DNA from: Borrelia sp. RT5S
GTDB lineage: Bacteria > Spirochaetota > Spirochaetia > Borreliales > Borreliaceae
Length of the DNA stretch: 64,000 nt
Direction: 5' to 3'
NCBI RefSeq assembly: GCF_021165755.1
Contig: NZ_CP088936.1
Span: 372,001-436,000 of the forward strand
The notes beneath the pieces are model-generated. The model made no database searches. It worked only from the letters and a program-made list of their open reading frames with translations, and had not been told where the DNA came from. A program made the translations under genes and the position numbers. Below are positions 36,705 through 46,833 of the stretch, piece by piece; positions within the stretch are counted from its first letter, which is position 1, and each line of letters opens with the position of its first letter.

Positions 36705-39700
36705 CTAAGTTTTATTAATCAATTCCTCTTCCTTCTCCGTTAAAGGAACTTGATCTCCCTTATCATCATAAATTGATAAATCAAACCCAAGACCTCTTAA
36801 CTCCTGCATCAAAACATTAAAAGACTCAGGAATCCCAGATACATTAGTGGGAATACCTTTAACAATATTCTCATAAATCTTAACTCTACCCGACATATCA
36901 TCCGATTTCACCGTTAGCAACTCCTGAAGAGTATGTGCAGCCCCATAAGCCTCAAGCGCCCAAACTTCCATCTCCCCAAGTCTCTGACCACCAAACTGCG
37001 CCTTACCCCCAAGAGGTTGTTGAGATACAAGAGAATAAGGCCCCGTAGATCTTGCATGCATCTTATCATCAACAAGGTGATGCAGCTTAAGCATATATAT
37101 AGCCCCAACCATCACCTCATTCTCAAAAGGCTCTCCCGTATACCCATCATATAAAACTTCCTTTGACGTCTCATTAAATCCAGCTCTCTTTAAATTTTCC
37201 TGAATTTGTTCATTCGTAGCAGATTCAAAAACAGGAATATCGTAATATTCACCAAGATATTTCCCAGCAAGCCCGAGCTGAGACTCCATTAACTGCCCAA
37301 TATTCATCCGAGAAGGAACCCCCAAAGGGTTTAAACATATATCAAGAGGCGTCCCATCAGAAAGATACGGCATATCTTCAACCGGAAGAATTTTCGCAAC
37401 TACTCCCTTATTTCCATGCCTCCCCGCCATCTTATCGCCTTCCTTAAGTTTTCTCTTCTTAGCAATATAAACCTTCAATATTTCATCAACCCCAGGAGGA
37501 AGATTTCCAACATCATCCTTAGTAATCCGCTGTACATCAATTACAGTGCCTTCGGTTCCATGTGGAACTTTTAACGAATTATTCTTAACATCTTTCGCCT
37601 TTTCTCCAAAAATAGAAGTTAAAAGTTTAAATTCAGGAGTAATGTCCCCCTCCGACTTTGGTGTAACCTTACCAACCAAAATGTCACCCGGCTTTACATA
37701 AGTTCCTATTATTACAACCCCATTCTCATCTAATTTACTCAATATCTTTGCGCCTACATTGGGTATATCTGCCGTAATTTTTTCAGGCCCAAGCTTAGTC
37801 TCTCTAACCTCAATACTAAACTCTTTAATGTGAACTGAAGTATAAAGATCTTCCTTAACGATCCTCTCAGAGATCAATATAGCGTCTTCATAATTAAATC
37901 CATTCCAAGGAATAAAGCCAACCAACAAATTATTCCCAAGAGCAAGTTCACCGTATCTAGTAGCAGGGCCATCTGCAATTATCTCACCCTCACTAACCTC
38001 CTGGCCCTCTTTAACTAAAACTGACTGATTGAAAGAAGTATCCTGGTTTGTTCTCTCATATTTAGAAAGATAATATTCATCTAAATCAACATCACTACTG
38101 CCTTCGTGAGCTCTTACAACTATTTTCCTGTTTGTTGCTAACACAACCGTACCAGATCTCTTTGCCTTAATAACAACACCAGAATACCTAGCAACCACCC
38201 TCTCCATACCGGTACCAACAATAGGAGGTTGCGGAAACAACAAAGGAACCGCCTGCCGTTGCATATTAGAACCCATAAGAGCACGATTGGCATCATTGTG
38301 CTCAAGAAAAGGTATTAACGCAGAAGAAACAGAAATCAACTGCCTAGGGGAAACATCCATGTAATCTATATCCCTAGGTACCATTGTAGTATAATCACCA
38401 GAAACCCTAACAGAAATTAAATCCTCAACATAATTACCATCAGCATCAACCTCAGCATTTGCCTGCGCAATACTTTTCTTCTCCTCATCAATCGCAGACA
38501 AGTACTCTATCTCACGAGTAACCCTACCATTCACCACTTTCCTATAAGGAGTTTCCAAGAATCCATAATCATTTACCCTAGAATAAGTCGCAAGAGAAAC
38601 AATAAGACCGATATTAGGCCCCTCAGGCGTCTCAATCGGACACATCCTTCCGTAATGCGTATAATGCACATCCCTTACCTCAAACCCTGCTCGATCCCTT
38701 GAAAGCCCCCCCGGACCCAAAGCATTAAGGCGCCTCTTGTGCGTCAATTCAGCTAAAGGGTTAACCTGATCCATAAATTGCGAGAGTTGACTAGTTGCAA
38801 AAAACTCTTTAACAGCAGAAACAATAGGCTTAACGCTTATTAATTCCTGAGGCCTAAGATTGAAGACCTCCTTATTAGACATTCTATCCTTTGCAATCTT
38901 TTCAACTCTAGCCATTGCTCCCTTATATATATTTGTAAGCAACTCTCCAACAGAACGGACTCTTCTATTACCAAGATGATCAATATCATCAAGAGTATCA
39001 TGCCCATCATATATCCTTAAAAGATGAGATACAGTATTTACAATATCTGTCATAGTAAGAACTGAGGTTGCCAAATCATCAAGTCCAAATTTTTTAGAAA
39101 GCTTATATCTCCCCACATGACCAAGATCATACCTTTTCTCCGAAAAGAATACTGTCTTTAAATCATTCTCAGCACTATCAACCGATATTGGTTCTCCAGG
39201 CAAAAGCACATTATAAACAGCAAGAATCACCGATTCTTTTGAAAGTTCCTTAAAACCATCCTTTAAAGAAAAATAAGCATCCTCTCTTTCAAAACAGTTC
39301 AAAATAATGTCAGAGCTAATAAAATATTTTCCAGGAACACTATCATAACCATCAAAATCAATAAGCTTTATCTTCCTTATTCCATTTTGTAAGAAATCTT
39401 CAATATCCTGTAAAGTTATCTTATCTCCCGCCCGATAAGTCATATTCTCTTTTATGTTAATATTTGTAGCTAAATACTGACCCGCAATCTCTCTCTTAAC
39501 GCTTTCATTTACCTCAATTTCTCTAACATGATAAAAAGTATCAATTATTTTCTCTCGGGTATCAAGCCCCAACGCCCTTAAAAAAAGAGTAACAAGTATT
39601 CTCTTTTTTCTGTCTATCTTAACATAAAGGTAGTCTTTTTTCGAATCAATCTCAAACTCCAGCCAAGAACCTCGATAAGGTATAATGCGAGCAAAATACG

Positions 39701-40172
39701 AGTCCTTTTCCTTATAAAAAACAACTCCGGGAGACCTATGAATCTGAGATACAATTACGCGCTCAGCACCATTTACAACAAAAGTCCCCCTATTAGTCAT
39801 TAAAGGAATAGTGCCCATATACACGTCCTTCTGCCTTATTTCTCCTGTTGTTAAAAACTGCAAATTTAACCTTATCTTTAAGACAGCCTCATAACTCTGT
39901 CCCTTCCTTTTACACTCTTTCTCAGTAAAACTAACAGAATCATCTTCAATGTAGTATTTTTCATACTCAAGAGCAACTTCGCCATTGCTACTCCTTATAG
40001 GAAAAACGTTCCTAAAAACAGACTCAAGCCCCTCATTAAGTAAGGGCTTACCATTCTTTAATCTCTCAAGTTGCAAAAATCTTTCATAAGAATTCAATTG
40101 TATTTCTATTAGGTTAGGCAAGTCCAAAATTTCCTCTGCCTTGCCCTGCCCCAGATGAACTCTTTTTATCAT
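36705..40172 (-). CDS. rpoB: RNA polymerase beta subunit
   Basis: The 1155-residue beta subunit starting [10 protein letters not shown] at the ATG at 40172; an 11-codon upward extension is less likely because B. burgdorferi RpoB has the same shorter start. The rifampicin-binding stretch ([20 protein letters not shown]) is followed by Leu-Asn where E. coli has Ile-Ser531; the Asn codon is at 38724-38726 (residue 483). That Asn is the known basis of natural rifampicin resistance in Borrelia. The C-terminal [13 protein letters not shown] motif is intact. It lies between rplL and rpoC. Confidence 0.98.
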   Translation of the reverse strand: MIKRVHLGQGKAEEILDLPNLIEIQLNSYERFLQLERLKNGKPLLNEGLESVFRNVFPIRSSNGEVALEYEKYYIEDDSVSFTEKECKRKGQSYEAVLKIRLNLQFLTTGEIRQKDVYMGTIPLMTNRGTFVVNGAERVIVSQIHRSPGVVFYKEKDSYFARIIPYRGSWLEFEIDSKKDYLYVKIDRKKRILVTLFLRALGLDTREKIIDTFYHVREIEVNESVKREIAGQYLATNINIKENMTYRAGDKITLQDIEDFLQNGIRKIKLIDFDGYDSVPGKYFISSDIILNCFEREDAYFSLKDGFKELSKESVILAVYNVLLPGEPISVDSAENDLKTVFFSEKRYDLGHVGRYKLSKKFGLDDLATSVLTMTDIVNTVSHLLRIYDGHDTLDDIDHLGNRRVRSVGELLTNIYKGAMARVEKIAKDRMSNKEVFNLRPQELISVKPIVSAVKEFFATSQLSQFMDQVNPLAELTHKRRLNALGPGGLSRDRAGFEVRDVHYTHYGRMCPIETPEGPNIGLIVSLATYSRVNDYGFLETPYRKVVNGRVTREIEYLSAIDEEKKSIAQANAEVDADGNYVEDLISVRVSGDYTTMVPRDIDYMDVSPRQLISVSSALIPFLEHNDANRALMGSNMQRQAVPLLFPQPPIVGTGMERVVARYSGVVIKAKRSGTVVLATNRKIVVRAHEGSSDVDLDEYYLSKYERTNQDTSFNQSVLVKEGQEVSEGEIIADGPATRYGELALGNNLLVGFIPWNGFNYEDAILISERIVKEDLYTSVHIKEFSIEVRETKLGPEKITADIPNVGAKILSKLDENGVVIIGTYVKPGDILVGKVTPKSEGDITPEFKLLTSIFGEKAKDVKNNSLKVPHGTEGTVIDVQRITKDDVGNLPPGVDEILKVYIAKKRKLKEGDKMAGRHGNKGVVAKILPVEDMPYLSDGTPLDICLNPLGVPSRMNIGQLMESQLGLAGKYLGEYYDIPVFESATNEQIQENLKRAGFNETSKEVLYDGYTGEPFENEVMVGAIYMLKLHHLVDDKMHARSTGPYSLVSQQPLGGKAQFGGQRLGEMEVWALEAYGAAHTLQELLTVKSDDMSGRVKIYENIVKGIPTNVSGIPESFNVLMQELRGLGFDLSIYDDKGDQVPLTEKEEELINKT

Positions 40173-40256
40173 TAAAAGACTCCTTTTAAAGTCACAATAA
40201 AGCACGCACTACTTAACAGGCATGCGAAATAACAAATCTTCCATACCCTTATCGTT

Positions 40257-40628
40257 TTATTTAATCTCAACTCTTGCACCAACTGATTCTAACCTTTTCT
40301 TTATATCCTCAGCATCCGCCTTTGAAATACCTTCCTTAACCGCCTTAGGAACAGCCTCAACCAAAGTCTTAGCCTCCCCAAGCCCAAGGCCGGTAACAGC
40401 TCTTACTTCCTTAATGACATTAATCTTACTATCCCCAAAAGATACAAGAACCACATCAAATTCCGTCTGTTCCTCAGCCCCAGCGCCAACAACACCAGGA
40501 CCAGCAGCAACAGCAACAGCCGCAGCAGTAACTCCAAACTTTTCCTCAATAGCTGCTATAAGATCAACAACCTCAACTGTTTTAGCTCCCTCAAGCCATG
40601 TTAGAATATCTTCTTTACTTAGTGACAT
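40257..40628 (-). CDS. rplL: 50S ribosomal protein L7/L12
   Basis: The stalk protein that recruits translational GTPases. The 123-residue sequence has the N-terminal dimerisation domain, an Ala/Val/Gly-rich hinge near residues 34-50, and the C-terminal domain with the conserved [16 protein letters not shown] helix. It lies 72 bp after rplJ and 84 bp before rpoB, the usual rplJL-rpoBC order. Confidence 0.97.
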   Translation of the reverse strand: MSLSKEDILTWLEGAKTVEVVDLIAAIEEKFGVTAAAVAVAAGPGVVGAGAEEQTEFDVVLVSFGDSKINVIKEVRAVTGLGLGEAKTLVEAVPKAVKEGISKADAEDIKKRLESVGARVEIK

Positions 40629-40700
40629 ATTAACTTTACTCCTTTTATACTATTGTAAACAGCGATAGCATGCACTCAATTAAGACTAACACTGCCTTCA

Positions 40701-41189
40701 TTAAACTTTAACATCAGACAAAGCCTTTAATGTTCTTGCAAGCTTTGAAATAGGGGCCTTAAGGACGCTTGCAAACAAAGAAATAGCTTCCTTCCTAGTA
40801 GGAAGCTTGCCGTACTCATTAAGCCTAGCCTCATCATAAACCTCACCTAAAACAAAACCCCCCTTAACCTTTAAAGAGCTCCCCTTAACAAATTCGTAAA
40901 AAATTTTTACAATTACATTAGCCTCATCAGCAGCAGTCACAACAGCCGTTGGCCCCAAAAGATAAGAATCGAGCCCATTCATCTTCTTTTCCCTCAAAAC
41001 TCGCTTCATTATATTATTCTTCACAACCTTTAAAGCACCCTTCTGATCCTCCACCCTATTCCTAAGCCTAGTAAGCTCCGCCACCGTTAGGCCCCTGTAA
41101 TCTAGGAAAAAAATATTATCCTTACCATCCAGAAAACCTTTAAATAAATCAAACATTTCCACTTTTCTAGGATTTATCTTTGCATTCAT
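40701..41189 (-). CDS. rplJ: 50S ribosomal protein L10
   Basis: L10 anchors the L7/L12 dimers to 23S rRNA and in many bacteria autoregulates rplJL. I use the ATG at 41189 (162 aa, MNAKINPRK), which has AGGAG seven bases upstream and matches the Lyme-group protein; the frame extends eight codons further. It begins 10 bp after rplA. Confidence 0.96.
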   Translation of the reverse strand: MNAKINPRKVEMFDLFKGFLDGKDNIFFLDYRGLTVAELTRLRNRVEDQKGALKVVKNNIMKRVLREKKMNGLDSYLLGPTAVVTAADEANVIVKIFYEFVKGSSLKVKGGFVLGEVYDEARLNEYGKLPTRKEAISLFASVLKAPISKLARTLKALSDVKV

Positions 41190-41199
41190 AAACCAACTC

Positions 41200-41874
41200 C
41201 TAAACAAAATCAATCTTCACAGAAGGCCCCATAGTAGATGAAAGATAAACACTGTCCACAAAATTACCCTTTAAATCACTAGGCCGCTTCTTAAGTAATT
41301 CCCTAATAAACTCATCATAATTTTCTCTTACCTTCTTGCTATCCATAGAAGATTTACCAATAGAAAAATTTATTACACCATTTTTATTTGCCCTATACTC
41401 CGCGCGGCCCTTTTTAAGACTAATAATTGCACCCCGTACATCATTTGTAACAGTTTGTGTCCTAGGGTTTGGCATCAATCCTCTTTTGCCCAAAATAGGC
41501 CCAAGCTTTCCCACATCCTTCATCATATCAGGAGTCGCCACAACAACATCAAATTCAGCAAAGCCACCCTTAATCTTATTAAGAAGATCATCATCCCCCA
41601 CATAGGTAGCACCAGATTCCCTAGCCTCCTCAGCCTTATCTCCCTTCGCAAACACAAGTATTCTCTTTTCCCTCATAAACTGATTCGGCAAAACCACCGT
41701 ATCCCTAACTGTATGGCTCTTCTTCAAGTTAAGATTAATAGAAATATCAATAGTTTCATCGAACTTAACAAATTTAATTTCCTTCAACAAGGATATTGCA
41801 TCATCTATGCTGTAGGACTTAAGCCTATCTATTCTAGACAAAGCTTGAATATATTTTTTACCCACTTTAGCCAT
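41200..41874 (-). CDS. rplA: 50S ribosomal protein L1
   Basis: L1 forms the mobile stalk at the ribosomal E site and often represses its own operon. The 224-residue sequence contains the signature segment [15 protein letters not shown] near residue 127. Its ATG shares one base with the rplK stop (TAATG), so translation is coupled to rplK. Confidence 0.97.
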   Translation of the reverse strand: MAKVGKKYIQALSRIDRLKSYSIDDAISLLKEIKFVKFDETIDISINLNLKKSHTVRDTVVLPNQFMREKRILVFAKGDKAEEARESGATYVGDDDLLNKIKGGFAEFDVVVATPDMMKDVGKLGPILGKRGLMPNPRTQTVTNDVRGAIISLKKGRAEYRANKNGVINFSIGKSSMDSKKVRENYDEFIRELLKKRPSDLKGNFVDSVYLSSTMGPSVKIDFV

Positions 41875-42314
41875 TATTTCTCCACCTCAACACCCATAGA
41901 CCGTGCACTTCCTGCAATAATTTTAAATGCCGCCATTTCTGTTTTTGCATTCAAATCAGGCATTTTAACTCTAGCAATTTCTGACACCTTTTCCCTAGAT
42001 ATAGTCCCAACCTTGTCCGTATTTGATTTCTTAGAACCAGTCTCAATCCCAATGGCCTTCTTGATCAAAACAGAAGCAGGGGGAGTTTTTACAATAAACG
42101 AAAAACTTTTATCGCTATAAATGGTAATAATAACAGGAACAACAATACCCGGTTCCATTTTAGCCGTTTTTTCGTTAAACTCCTTGACAAACTGAGGCCC
42201 ACTTACACCATGAGGTCCAAGGGCCTGCCCTATCTTAGCCCCCGGTGCAGCTTGAGCGGCCGGCACCTGCAACTTAACCCAAGCAACCTCTCTCTTTTTC
42301 TTAGACACAAACAA
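41874..42314 (-). CDS. rplK: 50S ribosomal protein L11
   Basis: L11 builds the GTPase-associated centre and is needed for RelA activation in other bacteria. The 146-residue protein has the conserved [16 protein letters not shown] segment near residue 18 and the C-terminal RNA-binding domain ending RSMGV. It lies 42 bp after nusG. Confidence 0.97.
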   Translation of the reverse strand: MFVSKKKREVAWVKLQVPAAQAAPGAKIGQALGPHGVSGPQFVKEFNEKTAKMEPGIVVPVIITIYSDKSFSFIVKTPPASVLIKKAIGIETGSKKSNTDKVGTISREKVSEIARVKMPDLNAKTEMAAFKIIAGSARSMGVEVEK

Positions 42315-42356
42315 CTCCTTATGGTAATAACGCTCTTAAAGCTCCCATCTCAATTA

Positions 42357-42911
42357 TTAAATTTTCTCTATATGCTGAAAGTCAACCTCAACAGGAGTTG
42401 ATCTTCCGAAAATTTGAACCGCAACCTTTAACTTCTTTTTCTCATAATCGATAGACCCAATAGCGCCTTCAAAAGAATCAAAAGGCCCTCCCTTAATTCT
42501 AACCCTTTCACCTTCTTCAAAATCATAAAGTACAAAAATGGACTTATCAGCTTTAATTTCTCCAGTAAGCATAAACACGCTCTTAACCTCCTCATCACTA
42601 ATAGGAAGAGGTTTTTGCTCCTTACTAGTACCCACAAAACTCACAACACCCGGTATCTTAACAAGATTGGCCACAGTATCTTTCCAACCCACCTCAGGAA
42701 GGTCTAACTCAACCAAAATATACCCCGGCCAAATCTTTCTCTCCCTAACTCTTTTCTTTCCGTTCCTAACTTCTTCTACTCTCTCTATGGGGGCCCTCAC
42801 ATCCAAAACTTCACCACCCAAAGCACCCTCACTTACCAAAAGCTTTATCTCTTGTTCTATCTTCTTTTCATACTGAGAAAAAGTCTGCAATACATACCAA
42901 GCCCTAGACAT
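42357..42911 (-). CDS. nusG: Transcription elongation/antitermination factor NusG
   Basis: NusG binds RNA polymerase and couples it to Rho or the ribosome. The start is the ATG at 42911 (184 aa), beginning MSRAWYVLQT, the canonical NGN-domain opening; 29 upstream codons overlap secE and are chance. The KOW motif lies near 130-160 (EGERVRIKGGPFDSFEG). It follows secE by 8 bp. Confidence 0.96.
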   Translation of the reverse strand: MSRAWYVLQTFSQYEKKIEQEIKLLVSEGALGGEVLDVRAPIERVEEVRNGKKRVRERKIWPGYILVELDLPEVGWKDTVANLVKIPGVVSFVGTSKEQKPLPISDEEVKSVFMLTGEIKADKSIFVLYDFEEGERVRIKGGPFDSFEGAIGSIDYEKKKLKVAVQIFGRSTPVEVDFQHIEKI

Positions 42912-42919
42912 AACTTTCC

Positions 42920-43090
42920 CTAAAACACATAAGCTATAGCAAGATACATAAAATAATCCACCACACCCAAAAACATTGAAACAAGAAAAACCAGCCAAAA
43001 AACTTGCTTCCCATTTCCTATTACCTCACTATACCTAGGCCAAGTCACCTTCTTAAGCTCTGACACACTTTCTTTAATAAACTTAAACAC
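42920..43090 (-). CDS. secE: Preprotein translocase subunit SecE
   Basis: The small essential clamp of the SecYEG channel. I start at the GTG at 43090 (56 aa), with AAGGGG six bases upstream; the reading frame extends five codons to a TTG. The sequence shows the conserved amphipathic ELKKVTWP segment followed by one membrane helix, as in the short single-helix SecE of most bacteria. It lies between tRNA-Trp and nusG. Confidence 0.94.
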   Translation of the reverse strand: MFKFIKESVSELKKVTWPRYSEVIGNGKQVFWLVFLVSMFLGVVDYFMYLAIAYVF

Positions 43091-43119
43091 CAAAAGCCCC
43101 TTCAACAGTTCAAGACAAC

Positions 43120-43191
43120 AGGTCAGGAGGGATTCGAACCCCCAACATGCGGTTTTGGAGACCGCCGTTCTACCATTAGAACTACTGACCT
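43120..43191 (-). tRNA. tRNA-Trp (CCA)
   Basis: A 72-nt cloverleaf on the minus strand: acceptor AGGTCAG/CTGACCT, anticodon stem GCGGT/ACCGC with loop CTCCAAA giving anticodon CCA, and T-loop GGTTCGAATCC. The CCA tail is not encoded. It lies between rpmG and secE in the same transcript. Confidence 0.96.
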
Positions 43192-43206
43192 ATGACTCAC
43201 ATATAC

Positions 43207-43386
43207 CTACTTTATTTTTCCCTCTTTATGAAGAGTATGCCTTCTGAGCACCGGGCAATACTTCATCAACTCCAATTTTTCCTGTCTATTACGCCTATTT
43301 TTAGTAGTTGTATAATTTCTAATACCCGTTTCCTCACACACCAAAGCAACAAGCTCAACGGCACCCTTTCCTTTTTTCTTACTCAT
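43207..43386 (-). CDS. rpmG: 50S ribosomal protein L33
   Basis: A 59-residue L33 starting MSKKKGKG at 43386. The [10 protein letters not shown] and HTLHKE segments are diagnostic. Only two cysteines remain, one in each half, where zinc-binding (C+) L33 has two CxxC pairs; this copy is therefore a zinc-independent (C-) type. It lies between tRNA-Thr and tRNA-Trp. Confidence 0.95.
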   Translation of the reverse strand: MSKKKGKGAVELVALVCEETGIRNYTTTKNRRNRQEKLELMKYCPVLRRHTLHKEGKIK

Positions 43387-43408
43387 AACAACACTCCCGT
43401 ACAAAAAA

Positions 43409-43481
43409 AGCCCCCAATCGGACTTGAACCGACGACCCCCACCTTACCATGGTGGTGCTCTACCAACTGAGCTATAAGGGC
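43409..43481 (-). tRNA. tRNA-Thr (GGT)
   Basis: A 73-nt cloverleaf on the minus strand: acceptor GCCCTTA pairing with TGGGGGC, D-arm AGCTCAGTTGGTAGAGC, anticodon stem CCACC/GGTGG with loop ATGGTAA giving anticodon GGT, and T-arm GTCGGTTCAAGTCCGAT. It is the first gene of the rpmG-secE-nusG string. Confidence 0.96.
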
Positions 43482-43522
43482 ATCGTTTTCATCTACAACA
43501 AACCCCTGTAACATGTTAATTG

Positions 43523-43549
43523 ATTATATTAAAAAAGACAAGTATCCAA
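43523..43549 (-). promoter_or_regulatory. Probable promoter of the tRNA-Thr/rpmG/secE/nusG string
   Basis: On the minus strand TTGGAT (43544-43549) and TATAAT (43523-43528) are 15 bp apart. Initiation would fall about 35 bp before tRNA-Thr. The short spacer lowers confidence. Confidence 0.45.
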
Positions 43550-43566
43550 ATTACGTTTTTAATATC

Positions 43567-44412
43567 TCACCTTATGATAACAAGCCTACCCTCTCTTAAA
43601 AGGTTAATATTATTTTTGTTCGAAAACAGCTTACTGATAGAAAATTCATCAAGTATTATGTCTGACCTATTCTTGCCATAAACCCCTCTAGCAACCAATT
43701 TTAAAGGATATTCTCCGATCCTATCTTTGTTCCTATAAGAAATATCATCCGTATACTCAAGCATACCCCATCTCCTTAGTGCATCTGGCTCAACCATTGT
43801 CTTATCAAAATAAAGCCTAATATTCTCATCATAAATCTTGATAAAAAAAGAATCTCTTAGCCTAACAAAACCCGAAGAAGATTCATATTCTTCGCCTGCA
43901 TAAACAACAATGCCAGTATAAGGTTGATCAGTATTTATATTCATTAATGGGTAAAAAGCCCTATAAGGTTTATCGTGAGATAAAAATAAGTTAATAAAAT
44001 CAGGGAAAAGATAAAGCTCATACCTAACAGTTATACTCCTTAAATCCTCTGAATACTTGATGTACCCTCTTTTCAGAATACTATCAAATCCTGAGAAATA
44101 AAGTATTAAACGAGGATCTGAATTAAAATAATCCTTGAAAGTATTATCAGAATCAATGACCATTTCAAAAAGAGCCTTCCTTATTAAGGAGTCTTTAAAA
44201 TCATTAATACCCAAAATTAAACTAGAAGTAGGACTCAGACCAACCCTACCAAATTTGTCCTCATTTACTGTTTTGCTAATATCGAAGTAAACAACCTTTT
44301 TCTTCCAGTCAATCAGCCTCTCTACACTCGCACCAGATGCATCATCATTTATCAAAGAAGCATTAGAGTAAAGCAAAAGAAAAAATTTAAAAAGGGCGTT
44401 AAGTAAATTCAC
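43567..44412 (-). CDS. Exported protein of unknown function
   Basis: A Borrelia protein in the BB0397 position. I start at the GTG at 44412 (281 aa), which has GGGAG seven bases upstream and gives a plausible signal peptide (FKFFLLLYSNASL); the frame extends 16 codons further into the preceding gene. The mature part is rich in Tyr, Phe, Asp and charged residues and looks beta-rich, without a recognisable domain. It lies 11 bp after the TPR-like lipoprotein gene, so the two are co-transcribed. Confidence 0.7.
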   Translation of the reverse strand: MNLLNALFKFFLLLYSNASLINDDASGASVERLIDWKKKVVYFDISKTVNEDKFGRVGLSPTSSLILGINDFKDSLIRKALFEMVIDSDNTFKDYFNSDPRLILYFSGFDSILKRGYIKYSEDLRSITVRYELYLFPDFINLFLSHDKPYRAFYPLMNINTDQPYTGIVVYAGEEYESSSGFVRLRDSFFIKIYDENIRLYFDKTMVEPDALRRWGMLEYTDDISYRNKDRIGEYPLKLVARGVYGKNRSDIILDEFSISKLFSNKNNINLLREGRLVIIR

Positions 44413-44423
44413 ATCAAATCTCC

Positions 44424-45446
44424 CTATTTTTTCCCCAAATAAACTCCTATCCAAGCCCAACCATTATTAATTTCTGGATCTTTTGGATAAGAGATCTTTT
44501 TAAAGACAAAATACCACTCCCATATATGCTCCCACCCAGTAGATTCAAGATAGGAGATGCCATCACTAGAATCAGCTTCAAACCTATCTGAAAACTGTAT
44601 CCCATTTTTCCGTCTGCTTCCGAGCTTAATCATCGTTGTTAGAAAACTATTTGTATTAATTGAATTACCCCGCCCCCCTCTCTGGTCCCAACTCTGTATA
44701 AAGAAGCTATGTTTATCCCTTATACTTAATAGCTTTGCCGTATTCCCAGAATAAATACACTTCTTAACATCTTGAATTAAATCACTCAGATTTCTATAAA
44801 CTACAAACTCGGGATTATTGTAATAATTAACCTTGGAGCTAACGTTAGAATAATCTCTCAAGTCCACCTTCAAGCTCGACCTCGGCATCGAAAGCAATTT
44901 TTTATAATAAAAGTATGCCTCGTCATATTCCTGCACACTCTCCAAATCTAGAGCAAGATTGTAGTAATAACTACCCCTATCTTCCTCCCTAATGCTATTA
45001 ACATCACTGTTAAGCAATAACTTATAATAATGAATTTTACTACCAGCACCAATGTTTAAACTGACTACCTTTTTAGCAATTCTCACCCTTATAGAACTAT
45101 TCTCATAGAAATAATCATCAAAATTATCAACAACATACCTGTAATAAGTAAAAGCAACTAAATCTTCCTTCATAGCGGCATAGATATTTCCCATCAAATA
45201 AAAATACAAAGGATAATATTCCCTGCTCTCATCATTAACAATTCCTTGATTTACAATCATCAAAGCTCCCTCATAATCCTTATTTCTGATGTAAATATTA
45301 ACTATCCTGTCAACAATGAGAAATCTATCCAGCCCATCCCTACTTAACTCTTCTAAAAGACCCACAAGATTTTGAGCTTCTCCCTGCTTAACCCTACAAG
45401 CACTTAAAACCAAAACCAAACCAAACAATTGAATTAATAACCTCAT
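44424..45446 (-). CDS. Lipoprotein with TPR-like repeats
   Basis: Starting at the ATG at 45446 (340 aa) gives a lipoprotein signal peptide with lipobox VLSAC (Cys17). Residues about 20-200 contain repeated helix pairs typical of tetratricopeptide repeats, for example NKDYEGALMIVNQGI and MKEDLVAFTYYRYVV. The C-terminal third is beta-like and ends in WAWIGVYLGKK. It probably works as a periplasmic or surface scaffold. It is followed 11 bp later by the exported protein and is divergent from the SH3-like lipoprotein gene. Confidence 0.75.
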   Translation of the reverse strand: MRLLIQLFGLVLVLSACRVKQGEAQNLVGLLEELSRDGLDRFLIVDRIVNIYIRNKDYEGALMIVNQGIVNDESREYYPLYFYLMGNIYAAMKEDLVAFTYYRYVVDNFDDYFYENSSIRVRIAKKVVSLNIGAGSKIHYYKLLLNSDVNSIREEDRGSYYYNLALDLESVQEYDEAYFYYKKLLSMPRSSLKVDLRDYSNVSSKVNYYNNPEFVVYRNLSDLIQDVKKCIYSGNTAKLLSIRDKHSFFIQSWDQRGGRGNSINTNSFLTTMIKLGSRRKNGIQFSDRFEADSSDGISYLESTGWEHIWEWYFVFKKISYPKDPEINNGWAWIGVYLGKK

Positions 45447-45461
45447 TGCCTTTATTATATA

Positions 45462-46790
45462 ATGGAAGTTATGCATAGCAAAATGTACTCTAGGTTCAAT
45501 AAATTTACCAAAAATTTGGATGTGAGCAAGAAATCAATCTGCATTTTGTTTTTTGTATTTTTTTTGTGTTGTCTTAACAAACCTAATAAGTATGGTATTG
45601 TTCTAGATTCAAAAAATAGAGAAAAGCTTCCAAATGGATCTCTTGTACAAATAGAAGATACCAGTCAAAACAAAAAAACAATAACAATAAAGCATAACGA
45701 CACAAGATTTATGGTACATGAATTTACAATACAAGAATTTAAAACAAAAGAAGAAGCAGAAAAATTTAGGCTAAACATTACCCCATATATAAATAAATAC
45801 GCCATAAGCAAAAAAGACACTCTACCTTTAAGAGGATCTCCTGATAACTACAAAGATAACATAATATACAGAATTCCAAAGGACTCCATCTTGAAAATAA
45901 TAAGCATTGGAGAAGAAACAAAAGCTGGTTCCCTTCAAGGTCGATGGATATATGTTTTAACAAAAGATGGTTACAAGGGTTACGTTTTCGACTATGCACT
46001 CGAATTTTTTGATAACATTACGGGTAAAATAATCACAAATTCGCTAGATCAATCCTTACAAGACGACATAATAAACACATTCAAAAATATTAAATATTTA
46101 AGGCCACTTTACTATGAAAAGATGATTGCTAACCATATTTACAACACTGACCTACTTAGGAAAGAATATGGTCTATTTTTCACTTCTCAAAACGAAGTAA
46201 GGCTAAATATGCCTGAATTAAACTTAATTTTCAAATTTGATATTGTTGATGCCGTTAAACCAAATGGGTTTTTATTCAGATCCAGCAATTCTGATAAAGA
46301 TTTTATTCTCCTAGAAAAAGGATCTTCAAATTACTACAATTCATACATAAAAGTTAAAGAACACGAACTTGAAGCAAAATTTGTTATTATTGAACAAATT
46401 ATTGAAAAAATCATGCTTGAAGTAGAAACGCAAAATAAAAACCTAATACAAAGATTAACATCTTATGAAATATTAGAAAATGAAACCTATGGAAATATTG
46501 AATTTAAATCAGATGGAACTTTTATTTGGAGGGCAAATTCAAAATTAAACAACTTACCAAGTTCTGGAAAGTTTAAAATAACAGGATTTACTCCGAATTT
46601 ACAAATCTCATACAAAAATGCCATCAAGCTTATTTCTGATGACAATAAGGAATTTTTTTGCCTACTAGACTACACAAAAAATGCTTTACAACTCATATTC
46701 GTGAACTCTGAGAATGTTGAAGATGACATAATAACTGACGACAAGGATAAAATTGCAGTAGTGTTGTTCAGTGGAATTCATTCTACTTAA
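45462..46790 (+). CDS. Lipoprotein with SH3-like domain
   Basis: A 442-residue protein with a hydrophobic stretch at about 26-37 ending in Cys-Cys before LNKPNKYG, a likely lipobox (FFLCC). Residues about 115-160 have the bacterial SH3 pattern: LPLRGSP, IIYRIPKDS, GRWIYVL and GYKGYVFDYALE. Such domains often bind peptidoglycan or peptides. The start is uncertain: the first ATG lacks a ribosome site and a TATAAT overlaps it, so ATG codon 8 or GTG codon 21 may be used. It is followed 43 bp later by the ankyrin gene. Confidence 0.7.
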   Translation: MEVMHSKMYSRFNKFTKNLDVSKKSICILFFVFFLCCLNKPNKYGIVLDSKNREKLPNGSLVQIEDTSQNKKTITIKHNDTRFMVHEFTIQEFKTKEEAEKFRLNITPYINKYAISKKDTLPLRGSPDNYKDNIIYRIPKDSILKIISIGEETKAGSLQGRWIYVLTKDGYKGYVFDYALEFFDNITGKIITNSLDQSLQDDIINTFKNIKYLRPLYYEKMIANHIYNTDLLRKEYGLFFTSQNEVRLNMPELNLIFKFDIVDAVKPNGFLFRSSNSDKDFILLEKGSSNYYNSYIKVKEHELEAKFVIIEQIIEKIMLEVETQNKNLIQRLTSYEILENETYGNIEFKSDGTFIWRANSKLNNLPSSGKFKITGFTPNLQISYKNAIKLISDDNKEFFCLLDYTKNALQLIFVNSENVEDDIITDDKDKIAVVLFSGIHST

Positions 46791-46833
46791 AATCAATTTG
46801 TAAAAATCTTAAATTAGTTAAAGGTTAAAATCA

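Noticed and set aside
40500-40560. GCAGCA-like repeats near 40500 as a microsatellite
   Set aside because: They encode the normal Ala/Val-rich hinge of L7/L12.
41455-42120. 221-codon open frame on the plus strand across rplA and rplK
   Set aside because: Antisense to two ribosomal protein genes with full conservation; no ribosome site or homology visible.
42912-42998. 29-codon extension of nusG
   Set aside because: It overlaps secE and is hydrophobic through frame shift; NusG starts at the NGN domain.
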